Assembly: GCF_026626635.1 (NCBI RefSeq)
Contig: NZ_JAPNKA010000001.1
Location: forward strand, 10,152,501 to 10,216,500
Source: Archangium lansingense
GTDB lineage: Bacteria; Myxococcota; Myxococcia; Myxococcales; Myxococcaceae
Reading direction: 5' to 3'
DNA: 64,000 bases
The position numbers were made by a program, and so were the translations under genes. Of this stretch, positions 48,691 to 58,512 are shown in pieces. Each line of letters opens with the position of its first letter. Position 1 is the stretch's first letter. The notes beneath the pieces are model-generated. The model searched no databases. It was not told the DNA's origin and saw only the letters and a list, made by a program, of their open reading frames with translations.

Positions 48691-50565
48691 CTAGGTGATG
48701 ATCTCCGCGAAGGAGACCTTCCCTCGCGCGACCTGCTTCTTCACGGCGGAGATCAACTCGTTCTGGCCGCGCCGCGCGGCCCTGAGCTGCTCCTCACGCG
48801 AGACGAACGACATGTTGGCGCGGATGGCGCTCTGCATCGCTGGCGCGAGCCGCGCGATGAAGCTCTCCTGCCACGCGGGCTGCTGCACCGAAGACCAGCC
48901 GGCGAGCCCCCGGACGTCGACGTCGAGCAGCAGGTCCCTCTGGAGCTCGTCGGGCAGCTTGAGCAGCATGTCTCCGTAGAGGATGTCCTGGTACCAGAGC
49001 GGCAGCGTCCCGCCGGAGCGCCCCAGCGCCCGCGTGAACAGCACACCGCGCTCGGAGGACTCGAGCAGCGGCAACAGCACCGAGAGCGCACCGGCAGCGT
49101 CGAACTGCCGGCCACGGTCCAGGATGCCCTGGGCCGGAGGCGCCGGGGGAAGCGGCTTCCCCGCGCGCGCGGCGTCGAGCACCTCGAACAGGTGGACCGT
49201 CTCCTCCTTCGAGATGCGGTTGGACGCGAGCAGCTCGTTGGCGACCTGCACCCGCAGCTCGGGCGGCATGATCCGCGCCACGTCCTGCTGGCAGTCGGTG
49301 GGCACGTGCCCGAACAGCAGCGCCCCATGACGTGGCGACAGGCTCTCGATCAGGTGCGCCACGCCGTTGGAGCCAAACTCCTCGCGGAGGCTGCGGTACA
49401 CCTCGGCGTCCGCCTGGGCCATCAGCGTGGAGGAGATGGCGTGCTGGTTCAGCAAGCGGAAGAACTCCGCGTCCGAGAGCAGCGCCTTCTCGTCCACCGT
49501 CTTCAAATACCCGGCGAACTCCACCTTGCGGACGGCGAGCTCACCGTCCGAGGTGAAGGCCAGGGACAGCCGATCGCCGAAGACGAAGATGGCCTTGGCC
49601 AGCAGCTCGAACTCGCCGGCCTTCAGCCAGTCGCGCAGCAGCTCCACCACCACGCTCTCGTCCTTGGCCAGCTCGGCCTGGGCGATCCGCTCGTTCCACA
49701 GCTGCTGCTGGGCCGTGACGAACGCGGCCTCCACGTCCCCTTGGGAAGGCGCCGGGTCCGCCCCGTCCGCAGACGGCTCCCCGGCGCTCGGGGGTGTCTC
49801 GGCCTCCGCCGCCTTGTCGAGCGAACCCGCCGCGAGCTGCGCCGCCAGCGCCTTCTCCTCGAGCGTCTCGCGCCCAAGGCGGCGCAGGGCCCAGATGATG
49901 GTCAGCGCCGCGACCGTCAACATGACCAACGCGATCATCCACGAGAAGTGCGGAAGCAGGCTGACCCAGAGCTCCCGCAGCGCGACGTCAGCTTCCCACG
50001 TCGTCGGCGGCGCCGGCTCCACCGGCTTCTCCTCGACCACCGGCTCCGGCGCCGGCGGCTTCGGGGGCTCGGCCGGAGGCGGAGACTCGCGCAGTCCCGG
50101 AGAGATCGGCTGGAGGATCTGCCGGCCGACCTTCACCTTGAGCCAACCCTTCGACAGCCGCTGCTCGAGGCGCCGGACCAGGGCCTGGACATCCTGGGTG
50201 GGGACCGACTTCTCGTGGGTGAACTCGCACTGAGCCTGCGTCAGGTACTCCTGCGGCGGCACGCTGCCGGGACCTTCGCTCTGACCGAGCCCGGGCATCG
50301 AGCTGGTGCGCGGCATGTCGACGGTGACGTGGTCGCGGTAGACACAGCCCTTGGAGAAGCAGCGCTCGGGGGCACAGTCCTGTGCCAGCGCGAGATCGAA
50401 CTGACTCTCGAGCGTGCGCAGCTCCAGGAGGACGGGCGCGGGGACATGGCTCTGCGGCACCGGCGTCGGCGCGTCAGGGAGGCTGGTGCCGGTCGGGGGT
50501 TGGGTCTGAGCTGCCGCCACGGAGCTCAACGCGACCCAGGCGACGAGGACGGCGAAGCTTCTCAT
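48691..50565 (-). CDS. Membrane-anchored FliG-like protein
   Basis: 624 residues. Signal-like N-terminus (MRSFAVLVAWVALSSVAAAQ), a periplasmic segment with four cysteines (64, 69, 74, 113), a proline-rich hinge (170-188), one span at about 209-227, then a cytoplasmic part. Residues 400-465 (HLIESLSPRHGALLFGHVP, PPELRVQVANELLASNRIS) resemble the FliG middle domain (EHPQ..A.iLs.l......LP). Residues 485-620 resemble the FliG C-domain: LYGDMLLKLPDELQRDLLLD, AIRANMSFVSREEQ, QNELISAVKKQVARGKVSF. FliG transmits stator force in flagella. Here it is fused to its own membrane anchor, as if FliF and FliG functions were merged. Start overlaps the MotB stop (TGATG). Confidence 0.62.
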   Translation of the reverse strand: MRSFAVLVAWVALSSVAAAQTQPPTGTSLPDAPTPVPQSHVPAPVLLELRTLESQFDLALAQDCAPERCFSKGCVYRDHVTVDMPRTSSMPGLGQSEGPGSVPPQEYLTQAQCEFTHEKSVPTQDVQALVRRLEQRLSKGWLKVKVGRQILQPISPGLRESPPPAEPPKPPAPEPVVEEKPVEPAPPTTWEADVALRELWVSLLPHFSWMIALVMLTVAALTIIWALRRLGRETLEEKALAAQLAAGSLDKAAEAETPPSAGEPSADGADPAPSQGDVEAAFVTAQQQLWNERIAQAELAKDESVVVELLRDWLKAGEFELLAKAIFVFGDRLSLAFTSDGELAVRKVEFAGYLKTVDEKALLSDAEFFRLLNQHAISSTLMAQADAEVYRSLREEFGSNGVAHLIESLSPRHGALLFGHVPTDCQQDVARIMPPELRVQVANELLASNRISKEETVHLFEVLDAARAGKPLPPAPPAQGILDRGRQFDAAGALSVLLPLLESSERGVLFTRALGRSGGTLPLWYQDILYGDMLLKLPDELQRDLLLDVDVRGLAGWSSVQQPAWQESFIARLAPAMQSAIRANMSFVSREEQLRAARRGQNELISAVKKQVARGKVSFAEIIT

Positions 50566-51191
50566 CAGTAGATCCTCACGACGACACGGCGGTGCCGGGC
50601 CAGGCGCTCGTCTTCGCTCAGGCCCTTCAGCAGTTGCTCAGGGAGCGGCTTCGTCTCGGCGTAGCCCTCGACACGGATGCGCGAGCGTTCGATCCCTACC
50701 TCCTCCAGCCGCTGCCTCACCACGATGGCGCGCGCGCTGGAGAGCTCCCAATTGCTCGCGAACAGCCCACCGCTCACGATCGGTGTCGAGTCGGTGTGCC
50801 CCTCGACCGCGAAGTGGTACTGCGACGAGTACGGCGAGAGCTCCTTCAGCATCGCCGCCACGGTCTCGTCGAACTCCGGCCGGATCTTCGCCTTCCCCGA
50901 GTCGAACACGAGCCCGGAGTTGAGCGACACCTCCAGCCCCGCCTCGGTCACCGTGGTGGTCACCAGCTCCTGCAGGTTCTTGGCGGCGATCTGCTGCTCG
51001 AGCTCCTTACGAATGGACTCCAGGCTCGCCGGGCTCTCCTTGCCGGAGATGCTCTGGGCGATCTGCTGCATCTTCATCTTGTTGAAGTTCGCCGCGGTCA
51101 GCAGCACCACGAAGAACAGCAGCAGGTTGGTGATCAGGTCCGCATAGCTGAGCAGCCAGCTCTCCTCATGCCCCGCTTTCCGTCTTTGCAT
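50565..51191 (-). CDS. MotB-like stator subunit with OmpA domain
   Basis: 208 residues. N-terminal span SWLLSYADLITNLLLFFVVL includes the SYAD motif, with Asp18 at the proton/sodium-binding position of MotB. A helical linker leads to an OmpA-like peptidoglycan-binding domain: LVFDSGKAKIRPEFDE, FAVEGHTDSTPIVSG, NWELSSARAIVVRQRLE, RIRVEGYAETKP, HRRVVVRIY. It should form an ion-conducting 5:2 stator with the MotA-like protein encoded just upstream, nine bases away. GAGGGTGAG precedes the ATG. Distinguished from ExbD/TolR by the OmpA domain. Confidence 0.9.
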   Translation of the reverse strand: MQRRKAGHEESWLLSYADLITNLLLFFVVLLTAANFNKMKMQQIAQSISGKESPASLESIRKELEQQIAAKNLQELVTTTVTEAGLEVSLNSGLVFDSGKAKIRPEFDETVAAMLKELSPYSSQYHFAVEGHTDSTPIVSGGLFASNWELSSARAIVVRQRLEEVGIERSRIRVEGYAETKPLPEQLLKGLSEDERLARHRRVVVRIY

Positions 51192-51200
51192 GGCTCACCC

Positions 51201-51908
51201 TCACCGCTCGCCGCGAGAGACGATCTCGTTGACGCTCTTCTCGCACCGCTCGAGGAGCCCCAGGCGGTCGTCGAGCAGCCCGTTGAGATAGTGCCCGATG
51301 GGCCCGGCCACGCCGGCGCCGAACGCCACGCCGTACAGGGTCGCCAGCAGCGCCAGGGACATCGACGCGCCGATGTTGAGGTTCTCCGAGCTCATGTTGC
51401 GGAAGAGCTGGATCATGCCCGTGATGGTGCCGACCATGCCGAACGCCGGCCCCAGCTTGGCGAGCATCTCCCAGTTGTGGATCGCCGGCTGCCACCGGCT
51501 GATCTCCTCGTGCCGCAGCTCGGTGAAGGTCTTGTTGCTGGAGGCCTCGTTCGCCCGGTTCAGGATCAACTCCAGCATCTGCTTCACCGCGGGGAAGCGG
51601 CTGTTGGCGGCCAGATCGACCGCCTGGCTGCGCTTGCCGTCGCGCCACAGCGCGGACAGCTGATTGCGCTCGACCTCCATCGCCCGGGTGCTCCGGCCGA
51701 ACAGCGCCAGGCCGGGGAGCATCTCGCGCAGGCACAGGAGGGTGCGCCACGCGGTGGTGTGACTGGAGCTCACCAGCACCGCCGAGCACGACCCGACCAG
51801 CACCATCACCAGCGCGTGGGCGTCGAACGCAGAGATCACCGCGTCGCTGCGATCCTTGAACCCGTACCAGATGATGAAGCCCAACAACACGAAACCGATG
51901 ATCTGCAC
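51201..51908 (-). CDS. MotA-like stator subunit
   Basis: 235 residues with the four-span MotA plan: spans near residues 2-17 and 29-50, a cytoplasmic loop of about 110 residues (LALFGRSTRAMEVERNQLSA, AVKQMLELILNRANEASS), and two further spans LGPAFGMVGTITGMIQLF and SLALLATLYGVAFGAGVAGP, the conserved channel motifs of the MotA/TolQ/ExbB family. The order MotA then MotB and the first-span position favour MotA over ExbB. The charged cytoplasmic loop that contacts FliG in flagella is present but altered. GTG start with AGGAGAAG upstream. Confidence 0.88.
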   Translation of the reverse strand: MQIIGFVLLGFIIWYGFKDRSDAVISAFDAHALVMVLVGSCSAVLVSSSHTTAWRTLLCLREMLPGLALFGRSTRAMEVERNQLSALWRDGKRSQAVDLAANSRFPAVKQMLELILNRANEASSNKTFTELRHEEISRWQPAIHNWEMLAKLGPAFGMVGTITGMIQLFRNMSSENLNIGASMSLALLATLYGVAFGAGVAGPIGHYLNGLLDDRLGLLERCEKSVNEIVSRGER

Positions 51909-51923
51909 GAGGTGCTTCTCCTG

Positions 51924-52553
51924 TTACTGCTGACGCTGGAGCTCTTCGAGCTTCTTGCGGACGCCCGGATCACTCTCGATGGCTTCGACCTGCTCATAGA
52001 TTTCGACGGCCTTCTCGCGCTCCCCCATCATCAGGAGCAGCGAGCCCTTGGCCCGAAGGAACTCGGGGTGCGTCTTGTAGCGTGCCAACACGGTCTCACA
52101 CCACTCGAGAGCCAGGTGGTAGTTGCCCTCGCGGCTGGCCTGCTCCATCAAGGTGCGCGCGCGGGTGATGCTCACCTCCGCGGCCCCTTCGTCGATGCGC
52201 AGGCCACGCGCCCGGTAGGCCTCGATGAGCGCCTTGTCCGCCGCGGAGGGCGGCGGTGGCACCACCCGGCTGGCGGGGAGCGTCTTCACGTCACCGTTGC
52301 CCGCGCCGTGCTCGATGACGATGCGCTGACCCGAGGCCAGCATGGGCACGTCCACCTCGGTCATCAGGTTGCCGTCGTTCCAGCGGACCTTCATCACCGT
52401 GGTCGAGCCGAAGCCGAAGGGCCGCACCAGCGTCCCCTCCTCCTTGAGCGCCTCGGGCTTCTTCGGCGCCGGCTCGACCAGGTAATAGGTGTAGTTCCGC
52501 GTCGCGCAAGCGGAGGCCAGGAGCGGCAGCAGGATGAGCAGGAGTCGGTTCAT
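51924..52553 (-). CDS. TPR-type lipoprotein of the motor-like operon
   Basis: 209 residues. Lipoprotein signal MNRLLLILLPLLASAC (lipobox ASAC, Cys16). Residues 35-100 are a small beta domain (TTVMKVRWNDGNLMTEVDVP). Residues 125-205 form two TPR-like hairpins (ARTLMEQASREGNYHLALEW, GERE-KAVEIYEQVE). Comparable TPR lipoproteins are pilotins or assembly factors in secretion and motility machines. It overlaps the upstream gene by four bases and lies 15 bases before MotA. Confidence 0.72.
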   Translation of the reverse strand: MNRLLLILLPLLASACATRNYTYYLVEPAPKKPEALKEEGTLVRPFGFGSTTVMKVRWNDGNLMTEVDVPMLASGQRIVIEHGAGNGDVKTLPASRVVPPPPSAADKALIEAYRARGLRIDEGAAEVSITRARTLMEQASREGNYHLALEWCETVLARYKTHPEFLRAKGSLLLMMGEREKAVEIYEQVEAIESDPGVRKKLEELQRQQ

Positions 52554-53512
52554 GGCAGGAACGGCAGGGCGGTGATGTTCATGAGGGAGATCCCAACGCC
52601 GATCCTCCCGTTGGTGGACGCGGTGAACGTGATGCCGTAGTTCGAGCTGGCGATCGGCACGCGCACCACGAAGACGGCGGTCAGCAGCGGGTCGATGAGC
52701 TGGACCGACTCGCCGCTGATGCCGCTGGCGACGGCCGTGGGCACGCTCAGCAGGATCTTACCGCCGACCGTGAGGTTCAGCGCGCTGGGGATGACGCGGT
52801 AGTAGGCGCCTCCTACGCCAATCAGCGGATCGTAGGCGGAGAGGGACAAGCCGGCGAGGTTCGCGTTGGTGTCGCCCCACTGCTCCGCGAAATCCAGGGA
52901 GACGTGCTGGCCGGGGTACACCGTGACGTCGAGGAACGTGTGGGTGAGGCTGTCTCCCCGCGCGCGCCTCTCCAGCTCTTCGGTGAGGGTGAAGTTCCGG
53001 CGGGTGCGGGCCATCTCGGTGAGCCCCGGGTCGAAGTTCTGCACGAACACGATGCGGCTGTTGTGCAGATCGATGATGCGCAACGAAACGCCCTCCGGCG
53101 TCTCGTCGAGCCAGATCGCCACCCGGGCCGGCGGGGCCTTTCCACGTGCGTTCTCGTCCAGCCGGATGATCTCCGCTGCACCCAGCGCGGTCGTGAACTG
53201 CTCGAGCCGGCCCTCCTCCACGAACAGGCGCGGCGCCATGCACGCCTCGCAGGAACGGAGCGCGGCGGAGCCGAACACGCGAACCAGGGTCTGCAGCGCA
53301 GCGGTCGGGTACCAGGCTTTCGACTCCTCGAAAGCCGGCGAGGCGCTCACCACGATGGCGGGAGTCACGTCCTTCAACGCGATCCCTCCCTCCTCCAGGC
53401 GCAGGGTGAGGGTCTCCTCCACGCGGGCGAGCGCCTCGCGCGAGGTGTCACGCTGGGCGAGGGCCACGGCCGGCAGCAACGCGGCGAGGAGTGCGAGGCG
53501 CTTCAGAAGCAA
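52550..53512 (-). CDS. Exported 320-residue protein of the motor-like operon
   Basis: Starts at a TTG with GGAGGTGA upstream, giving the signal peptide LLLKRLALLAALLPAVALAQ. The centre has a C-x2-C pair (LRSCEACMAP) and a periplasmic domain (ARVAIWLDETPEGVSLRIID, SRIVFVQNFDPG). The last 100 residues have strand-turn patterns ending at ITALPFLP. The gene immediately upstream has the same layout (C-x2-C, then a strand-rich domain with IIHARTLS where this one has IIDLHNSR), so the two may be distant paralogues. No family recognised. Confidence 0.62.
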   Translation of the reverse strand: MLLKRLALLAALLPAVALAQRDTSREALARVEETLTLRLEEGGIALKDVTPAIVVSASPAFEESKAWYPTAALQTLVRVFGSAALRSCEACMAPRLFVEEGRLEQFTTALGAAEIIRLDENARGKAPPARVAIWLDETPEGVSLRIIDLHNSRIVFVQNFDPGLTEMARTRRNFTLTEELERRARGDSLTHTFLDVTVYPGQHVSLDFAEQWGDTNANLAGLSLSAYDPLIGVGGAYYRVIPSALNLTVGGKILLSVPTAVASGISGESVQLIDPLLTAVFVVRVPIASSNYGITFTASTNGRIGVGISLMNITALPFLP

Positions 53513-54705
53513 AACGTCACCTCCGCGCCCAGCGTGTGGAACTTCAGGAGATCGAGCAGGTTCAGGTAGGTACCGACCGAGGGCGCATCGTTGAGCGCCG
53601 GCGCGGACTCGAGGAAGACCGAAGCCCCGATGCGGTTCCCGACGCGCAGCTCGAGCCCGATCGGAAACGCGGCGAAGGTGGCGTGGGGCTCGACGAGCAG
53701 CTCCGGGATGTTGGTGAGGACATCCTCCAGGTTCAGCACCTTGTTCTGGAACACCCGCGCCCCCTGCCCGTGGATGGAGATCACGGAGCCGCCCAGGAAG
53801 ACGTAGAGATCCGGCCGGGTGAGCGATGCAACCGAGCCGGTGAGCAGGCGGGAGATGCGCGCCTGCGCCATGAAGCCCGTGTGCAGCTGGGGCATCCAGG
53901 TGACGCCCACCGAGAAGGTGCCGGTCCAGGCCCGCGCCTGGGTGAGCGCCACCTCGGTCCCGGCCTGTAGCCAGATGAAGGGCATCGCCGCGACTGTGCC
54001 CGTGTCGGGGGGCGAGCCGTAGCTCCGCACCGCCATGCGCAGCGGCACGGTGAACACGCCGCGGCCCTGGAGGGCATCGAGGTACTCCTTCCGCGCCTCG
54101 GCCGCGCTCTTGAGCTGGTCCCCCGAGCGCAGCAGCGCCGGTGACGATGTGGAGGTCGAGAGGGTCCGCGCGTGGATGATCGGAAGCGCCGGCTCCAGCG
54201 AGGTGATGCGGGCGCGCAGCACCAGCGCGCTGCCTTCCGCCTCGAAGTCGAGGAAGATCGCATGGCGCGCACCGGAGAGCGCGCCCGCGGCGGCTAGCGC
54301 TTCCGGCTGGTCCACGCCGCGGGAGACGATCGTCCCCTTCGAGCCCGAGTGCACCATCACCGCCGTGCATTGCGGGCAGTGCGCCAGGGTCAGCCGGGTG
54401 CGCGGGTTCTTCACCACCAGGTCGGCGAAGTGGTTCTCGATCAGGGCCGCCAGTCCACTGCCGAAGCCCACCGGCACGGTGACGTCGGCGAGCACCACCG
54501 GCGTCTCCAGCTCGAAGACCGGCTGCCGCGTCCAGCCGTAGACGAGCTCGTCGAGCAGGTCGTACGCCTGCAGTTGGATCTGCCCTGCCACCTCCGCGCG
54601 GAGCTTCTCCATCTGTGCCCGTTGCGCCTCGGCGATCGCCGGGTCCGCCGCCCACGACGACGAGGAGACCAGCGCGAGCGTGAGGGCGAGAAGCGCCGGC
54701 CTCAT
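53503..54705 (-). CDS. Exported 400-residue protein of the motor-like operon
   Basis: Signal peptide MRPALLALTLALVSSSSWAA; the start at 54705 overlaps the upstream stop (ATGA), so a longer in-frame extension is discounted. Contains LAHCPQCTAVMVHSG (C-x2-C), ARHAIFLDFEAEGSALVLRA, and a C-terminal region of amphipathic strands (WTGTFSVGVTWMPQLHTGFM, FAAFPIGLELRVGNRIGASV) ending in VTFCF, consistent with an outer-membrane or barrel-associated protein. No family recognised. It overlaps the 320-residue gene by ten bases. Confidence 0.65.
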   Translation of the reverse strand: MRPALLALTLALVSSSSWAADPAIAEAQRAQMEKLRAEVAGQIQLQAYDLLDELVYGWTRQPVFELETPVVLADVTVPVGFGSGLAALIENHFADLVVKNPRTRLTLAHCPQCTAVMVHSGSKGTIVSRGVDQPEALAAAGALSGARHAIFLDFEAEGSALVLRARITSLEPALPIIHARTLSTSTSSPALLRSGDQLKSAAEARKEYLDALQGRGVFTVPLRMAVRSYGSPPDTGTVAAMPFIWLQAGTEVALTQARAWTGTFSVGVTWMPQLHTGFMAQARISRLLTGSVASLTRPDLYVFLGGSVISIHGQGARVFQNKVLNLEDVLTNIPELLVEPHATFAAFPIGLELRVGNRIGASVFLESAPALNDAPSVGTYLNLLDLLKFHTLGAEVTFCF

Positions 54706-55343
54706 CGCAGCCACCTCCACTCTCCGTTCAGGCACAGTCCGGCGTGGAGCTGCGTCTCCCGTGCGTCGATCAGCATGATCCCCAGGAATGCGTCGTTCTC
54801 GCCGAGCGCGCGTTGAGCGAAGTAGCGCTTGCACGCCAGCGGATAGGCCTCCTTCGGCGCCATCCGGCCGAGCACCGCGATATCTCCAGCGGCGAGGACC
54901 GGAACCTTGTCGGAGACCCTGCGTCCCTGCTCGGCGAGCTCGATGCGCGCCGCCACCGAGATCTTCGCCGCCACCTCGGGCTGGGGATAGAAGGCGTCGA
55001 CGTGCCAGGTGAGCTTACCCGGCCCCAGCGCGCTGGCGACCTCGGCGATCTCTCCCACCGACTTGCGCAGCGAAGCGAGGATGACTTCGTCGCGCTCCGG
55101 CCGCTCTCCATTGCGCATGATGAGCCGGGTGCAGATGAGCGCCTCGGACTCCTGGTTCGCCAGGCGCGCGAGCGGCGCGGGGATCTCGCCCGGATGGAGC
55201 TCATGCGCCCGCTGCTGGCTCACGCGCGAGCAGTCGAGGTTCCGCGCCTCTGACTTGTCGTTCCAGACGCCGGGCGCGGGGTCGTACGGCTGCCCCCCGG
55301 ACACCGCGATTTGCACCAGGAAGAAGGCCAGCAGGGTTTCCAT
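54702..55343 (-). CDS. Small periplasmic protein of the motor-like operon
   Basis: 213 residues with a short signal-like N-terminus (METLLAFFLVQIAVSGG). The body is hydrophilic with three to four cysteines (NLDCSRVSQQ, ALICTRLIM, PLACKRYFAQ, GLCLNGEWRW). No family recognised. The ATG shares a base with the preceding stop codon (TAATG) and the gene overlaps the next by four bases, so it is part of the same translational chain. Confidence 0.65.
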   Translation of the reverse strand: METLLAFFLVQIAVSGGQPYDPAPGVWNDKSEARNLDCSRVSQQRAHELHPGEIPAPLARLANQESEALICTRLIMRNGERPERDEVILASLRKSVGEIAEVASALGPGKLTWHVDAFYPQPEVAAKISVAARIELAEQGRRVSDKVPVLAAGDIAVLGRMAPKEAYPLACKRYFAQRALGENDAFLGIMLIDARETQLHAGLCLNGEWRWLR

Positions 55344-56086
55344 TACCGCTCCACGCCCGTCTGGCGCTGTTGGCCCCCGCTCCGGGGAAGAGGCTCGAAC
55401 GAGCGCAGTACGTCGGACCGGACCCGCGCGTTGAAGGCGAGCTGGCTCAGCTGGGCGTAGAAGTCGCGCGAAAAGTCCCGCGCTGGCGCATCACCCGAGA
55501 GCTCCTCCTCCGGCGGGCGCACGAGGGTGTCGAGCGCCCAGTTCACGCCCCATATTCCGGCGCCGAAGTACTCGATGAAGCGCGCCTTCAGGCTGTCGGA
55601 TGCGAGCAGGAACCCGCTCGCGTCGCGAATGGTCACGTCCTGCGCGACGCTGTACTCCGTGTAGGCCGGCACGATCGTGGCGGTGAGTACCGTGAGCGCC
55701 CACAACGGGCCGCTGCTCTCCTTGTGGAGGAGCCGCGACGACAGGTCGACGACCAGGTCGGGCTGGGCGCTCTCTTCGAGGCTCCGCGATGATCTGCCAT
55801 GGCGTGGCACATCGGTTTCGACCTTCGCGCCCTGGTTTCGGAACAGTGCGCCGACCCTGCGGCAGAGGAGCTCGGCGGCGGGCACCTTGAGGTAGTCCCC
55901 CGGGATGCAGCGCACGAGCAGGCGCATGCCTTCGAAGTTCGCGAGCTGCGGATCGACGATCGCCGGGCGCTGCAATGAGCTGAGCGGCTGGTACACGGTG
56001 ACGCAGCCGGAGAGCAGCACGCCCAACAGCGCCACCCGGCCCGCGTCACTCACCCTCTGCCTGAATTTCACAGCACGGCCAGTCAT
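55343..56086 (-). CDS. Lipoprotein heading the motor-like operon
   Basis: 247 residues. Lipoprotein signal with lipobox LLSGC (Cys28). A first domain (FEGMRLLVRCIPGDYLKVPA, LCRRVGALFRNQGAKVETD) is followed by a hydrophobic stretch, ALTVLTATIVPAYTEYS, and a strand DVTIRDASGFLLASDS. ATG at 56086 preferred over a TTG seven codons upstream. It is the first of twelve same-strand genes running to 43293; the only space for the operon promoter is the 171 bases between this start and the purB stop. No family recognised. Confidence 0.68.
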   Translation of the reverse strand: MTGRAVKFRQRVSDAGRVALLGVLLSGCVTVYQPLSSLQRPAIVDPQLANFEGMRLLVRCIPGDYLKVPAAELLCRRVGALFRNQGAKVETDVPRHGRSSRSLEESAQPDLVVDLSSRLLHKESSGPLWALTVLTATIVPAYTEYSVAQDVTIRDASGFLLASDSLKARFIEYFGAGIWGVNWALDTLVRPPEEELSGDAPARDFSRDFYAQLSQLAFNARVRSDVLRSFEPLPRSGGQQRQTGVER

Positions 56087-56257
56087 GTGGTCGGCGACCT
56101 CGTGCAACCGTTGTGCCGACGCATTCCAGCTGGAGAATGAGGCGAGCTATCCGCTCCAGGACCAGCGATCCGCGACACGGATGTCGCATTGGCGTTCATG
56201 ATCGGGCGCGACCATATCAGAATCCCGAACCCGGCGTGGTCGCACCCCTCCGCCCCC

Positions 56258-57567
<1,310 letters not shown>

Positions 57568-57571
<4 letters not shown>

Positions 57572-58512
57572 TCGAAGACCCTCACGGGGAAGTCCCGCTT
57601 GGCCGCGAAGCGGAGCAACTCCAGCACCACGTCCCTGGAGTCTCCCAGCTTGCTGGCGGCGGAGAGATTGACGGCGAGGTCCATCCCCTCGGGCTGGGAG
57701 ACAGCCAGCGCACCGGGGTCGACCTTCTCATGGATGATGCGGTTGGCCAGCCGGCCCGCCTGCTGCCCGATGGCGGTGGGGCTGGGAGCGAGGGCGAGCG
57801 TGGCGCCCTCCTTCACCTGACTGGGGGTGAGACCCACCAGCGGCAGGCGTTGAGCAGTAGCGAAGGCGATGAGCTCCTGGACGACGGCGGCGTTGCCCAC
57901 CGTCTTGTCGGCCACCATCAGCAGCGCGTCCACCTTGTCCTTCGAGCCGGCGAGCACCTTCTCCGCCTTGGCCTGCGCATCGGCCTCGAGCGGCACGATG
58001 GAGAGACCCAACGGGCCCGCGGCCGACTGCGCCGCTTCCACCAGCCCGGCGGAGAAGCGGGGGTCATGAAGGATGCCCACCCGCTTCGCCGAGGGCGCCA
58101 GGGACTTGAGGGCGGCCAGCTCGGGGCGGAAGTCGCTGGTGAGCGCGATGCCGGTGATGTTGGGGCCCTCCAGGCCGTACTTCTCGTAGTAGGGCACCAT
58201 GGCGAAGAGGACCGGCACCTGCGTGCCCAAGGTGCGGCGAGCGGTGTTGGCAGCCAGCGGGCCAATGGCCAACACCAGCGCCGGCTTCTGCGTGGCGATG
58301 CGCTGGAAGGCCCGGGTTGCCGCCTGGGCACTGTCCTCCAGCGTCACCTCCGCGACCTCGGCGCGCACCTCGGCGCTGAAGCCGGCCACCACCGCCGCGT
58401 AGGGAGCGAGCCCGGCGGACTTCACCACCACGACGCGAGGCCGCGCCTGCTCCGAAGCGGCCACCAGTGGGAACACCAGCACCAGAAGGGCAAGCCACCC
58501 CCACCGCCTCAT
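57568..58512 (-). CDS. ABC transporter substrate-binding protein (ABC_sub_bind family)
   Basis: 314 residues with a signal peptide (RWGWLALLVLVFPLVAASEQ). The fold is of the ABC_sub_bind type: PYAAVVAGFSAEVRAEV, VLAIGPLAANTARRTL, VPVLFAMVPYYEKYGL, NITGIALTSDFRPELAALK, KRVGILHDPRFSAGLVE. Relatives bind varied small molecules and often lack their transporter genes nearby, as here. It overlaps purB and the pseudokinase gene by four bases each, suggesting one transcript. The ligand is unknown. Confidence 0.85.

Noticed and set aside
44153..52640. Long plus-strand frames opposite the motor-like operon
   Set aside because: Antisense shadows; the minus-strand set has signal peptides, lipoboxes and stop-start overlaps.
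43293..56086. Zorya-type defence system (which also uses MotAB-like proteins)
   Set aside because: No helicase or nuclease genes accompany the stator genes; the partners are lipoproteins and exported envelope proteins.
43293..56086. Ordinary flagellar operon
   Set aside because: No flagellin, hook, rod, export apparatus, FliM or FliN genes, and the FliG-like protein is membrane-anchored.
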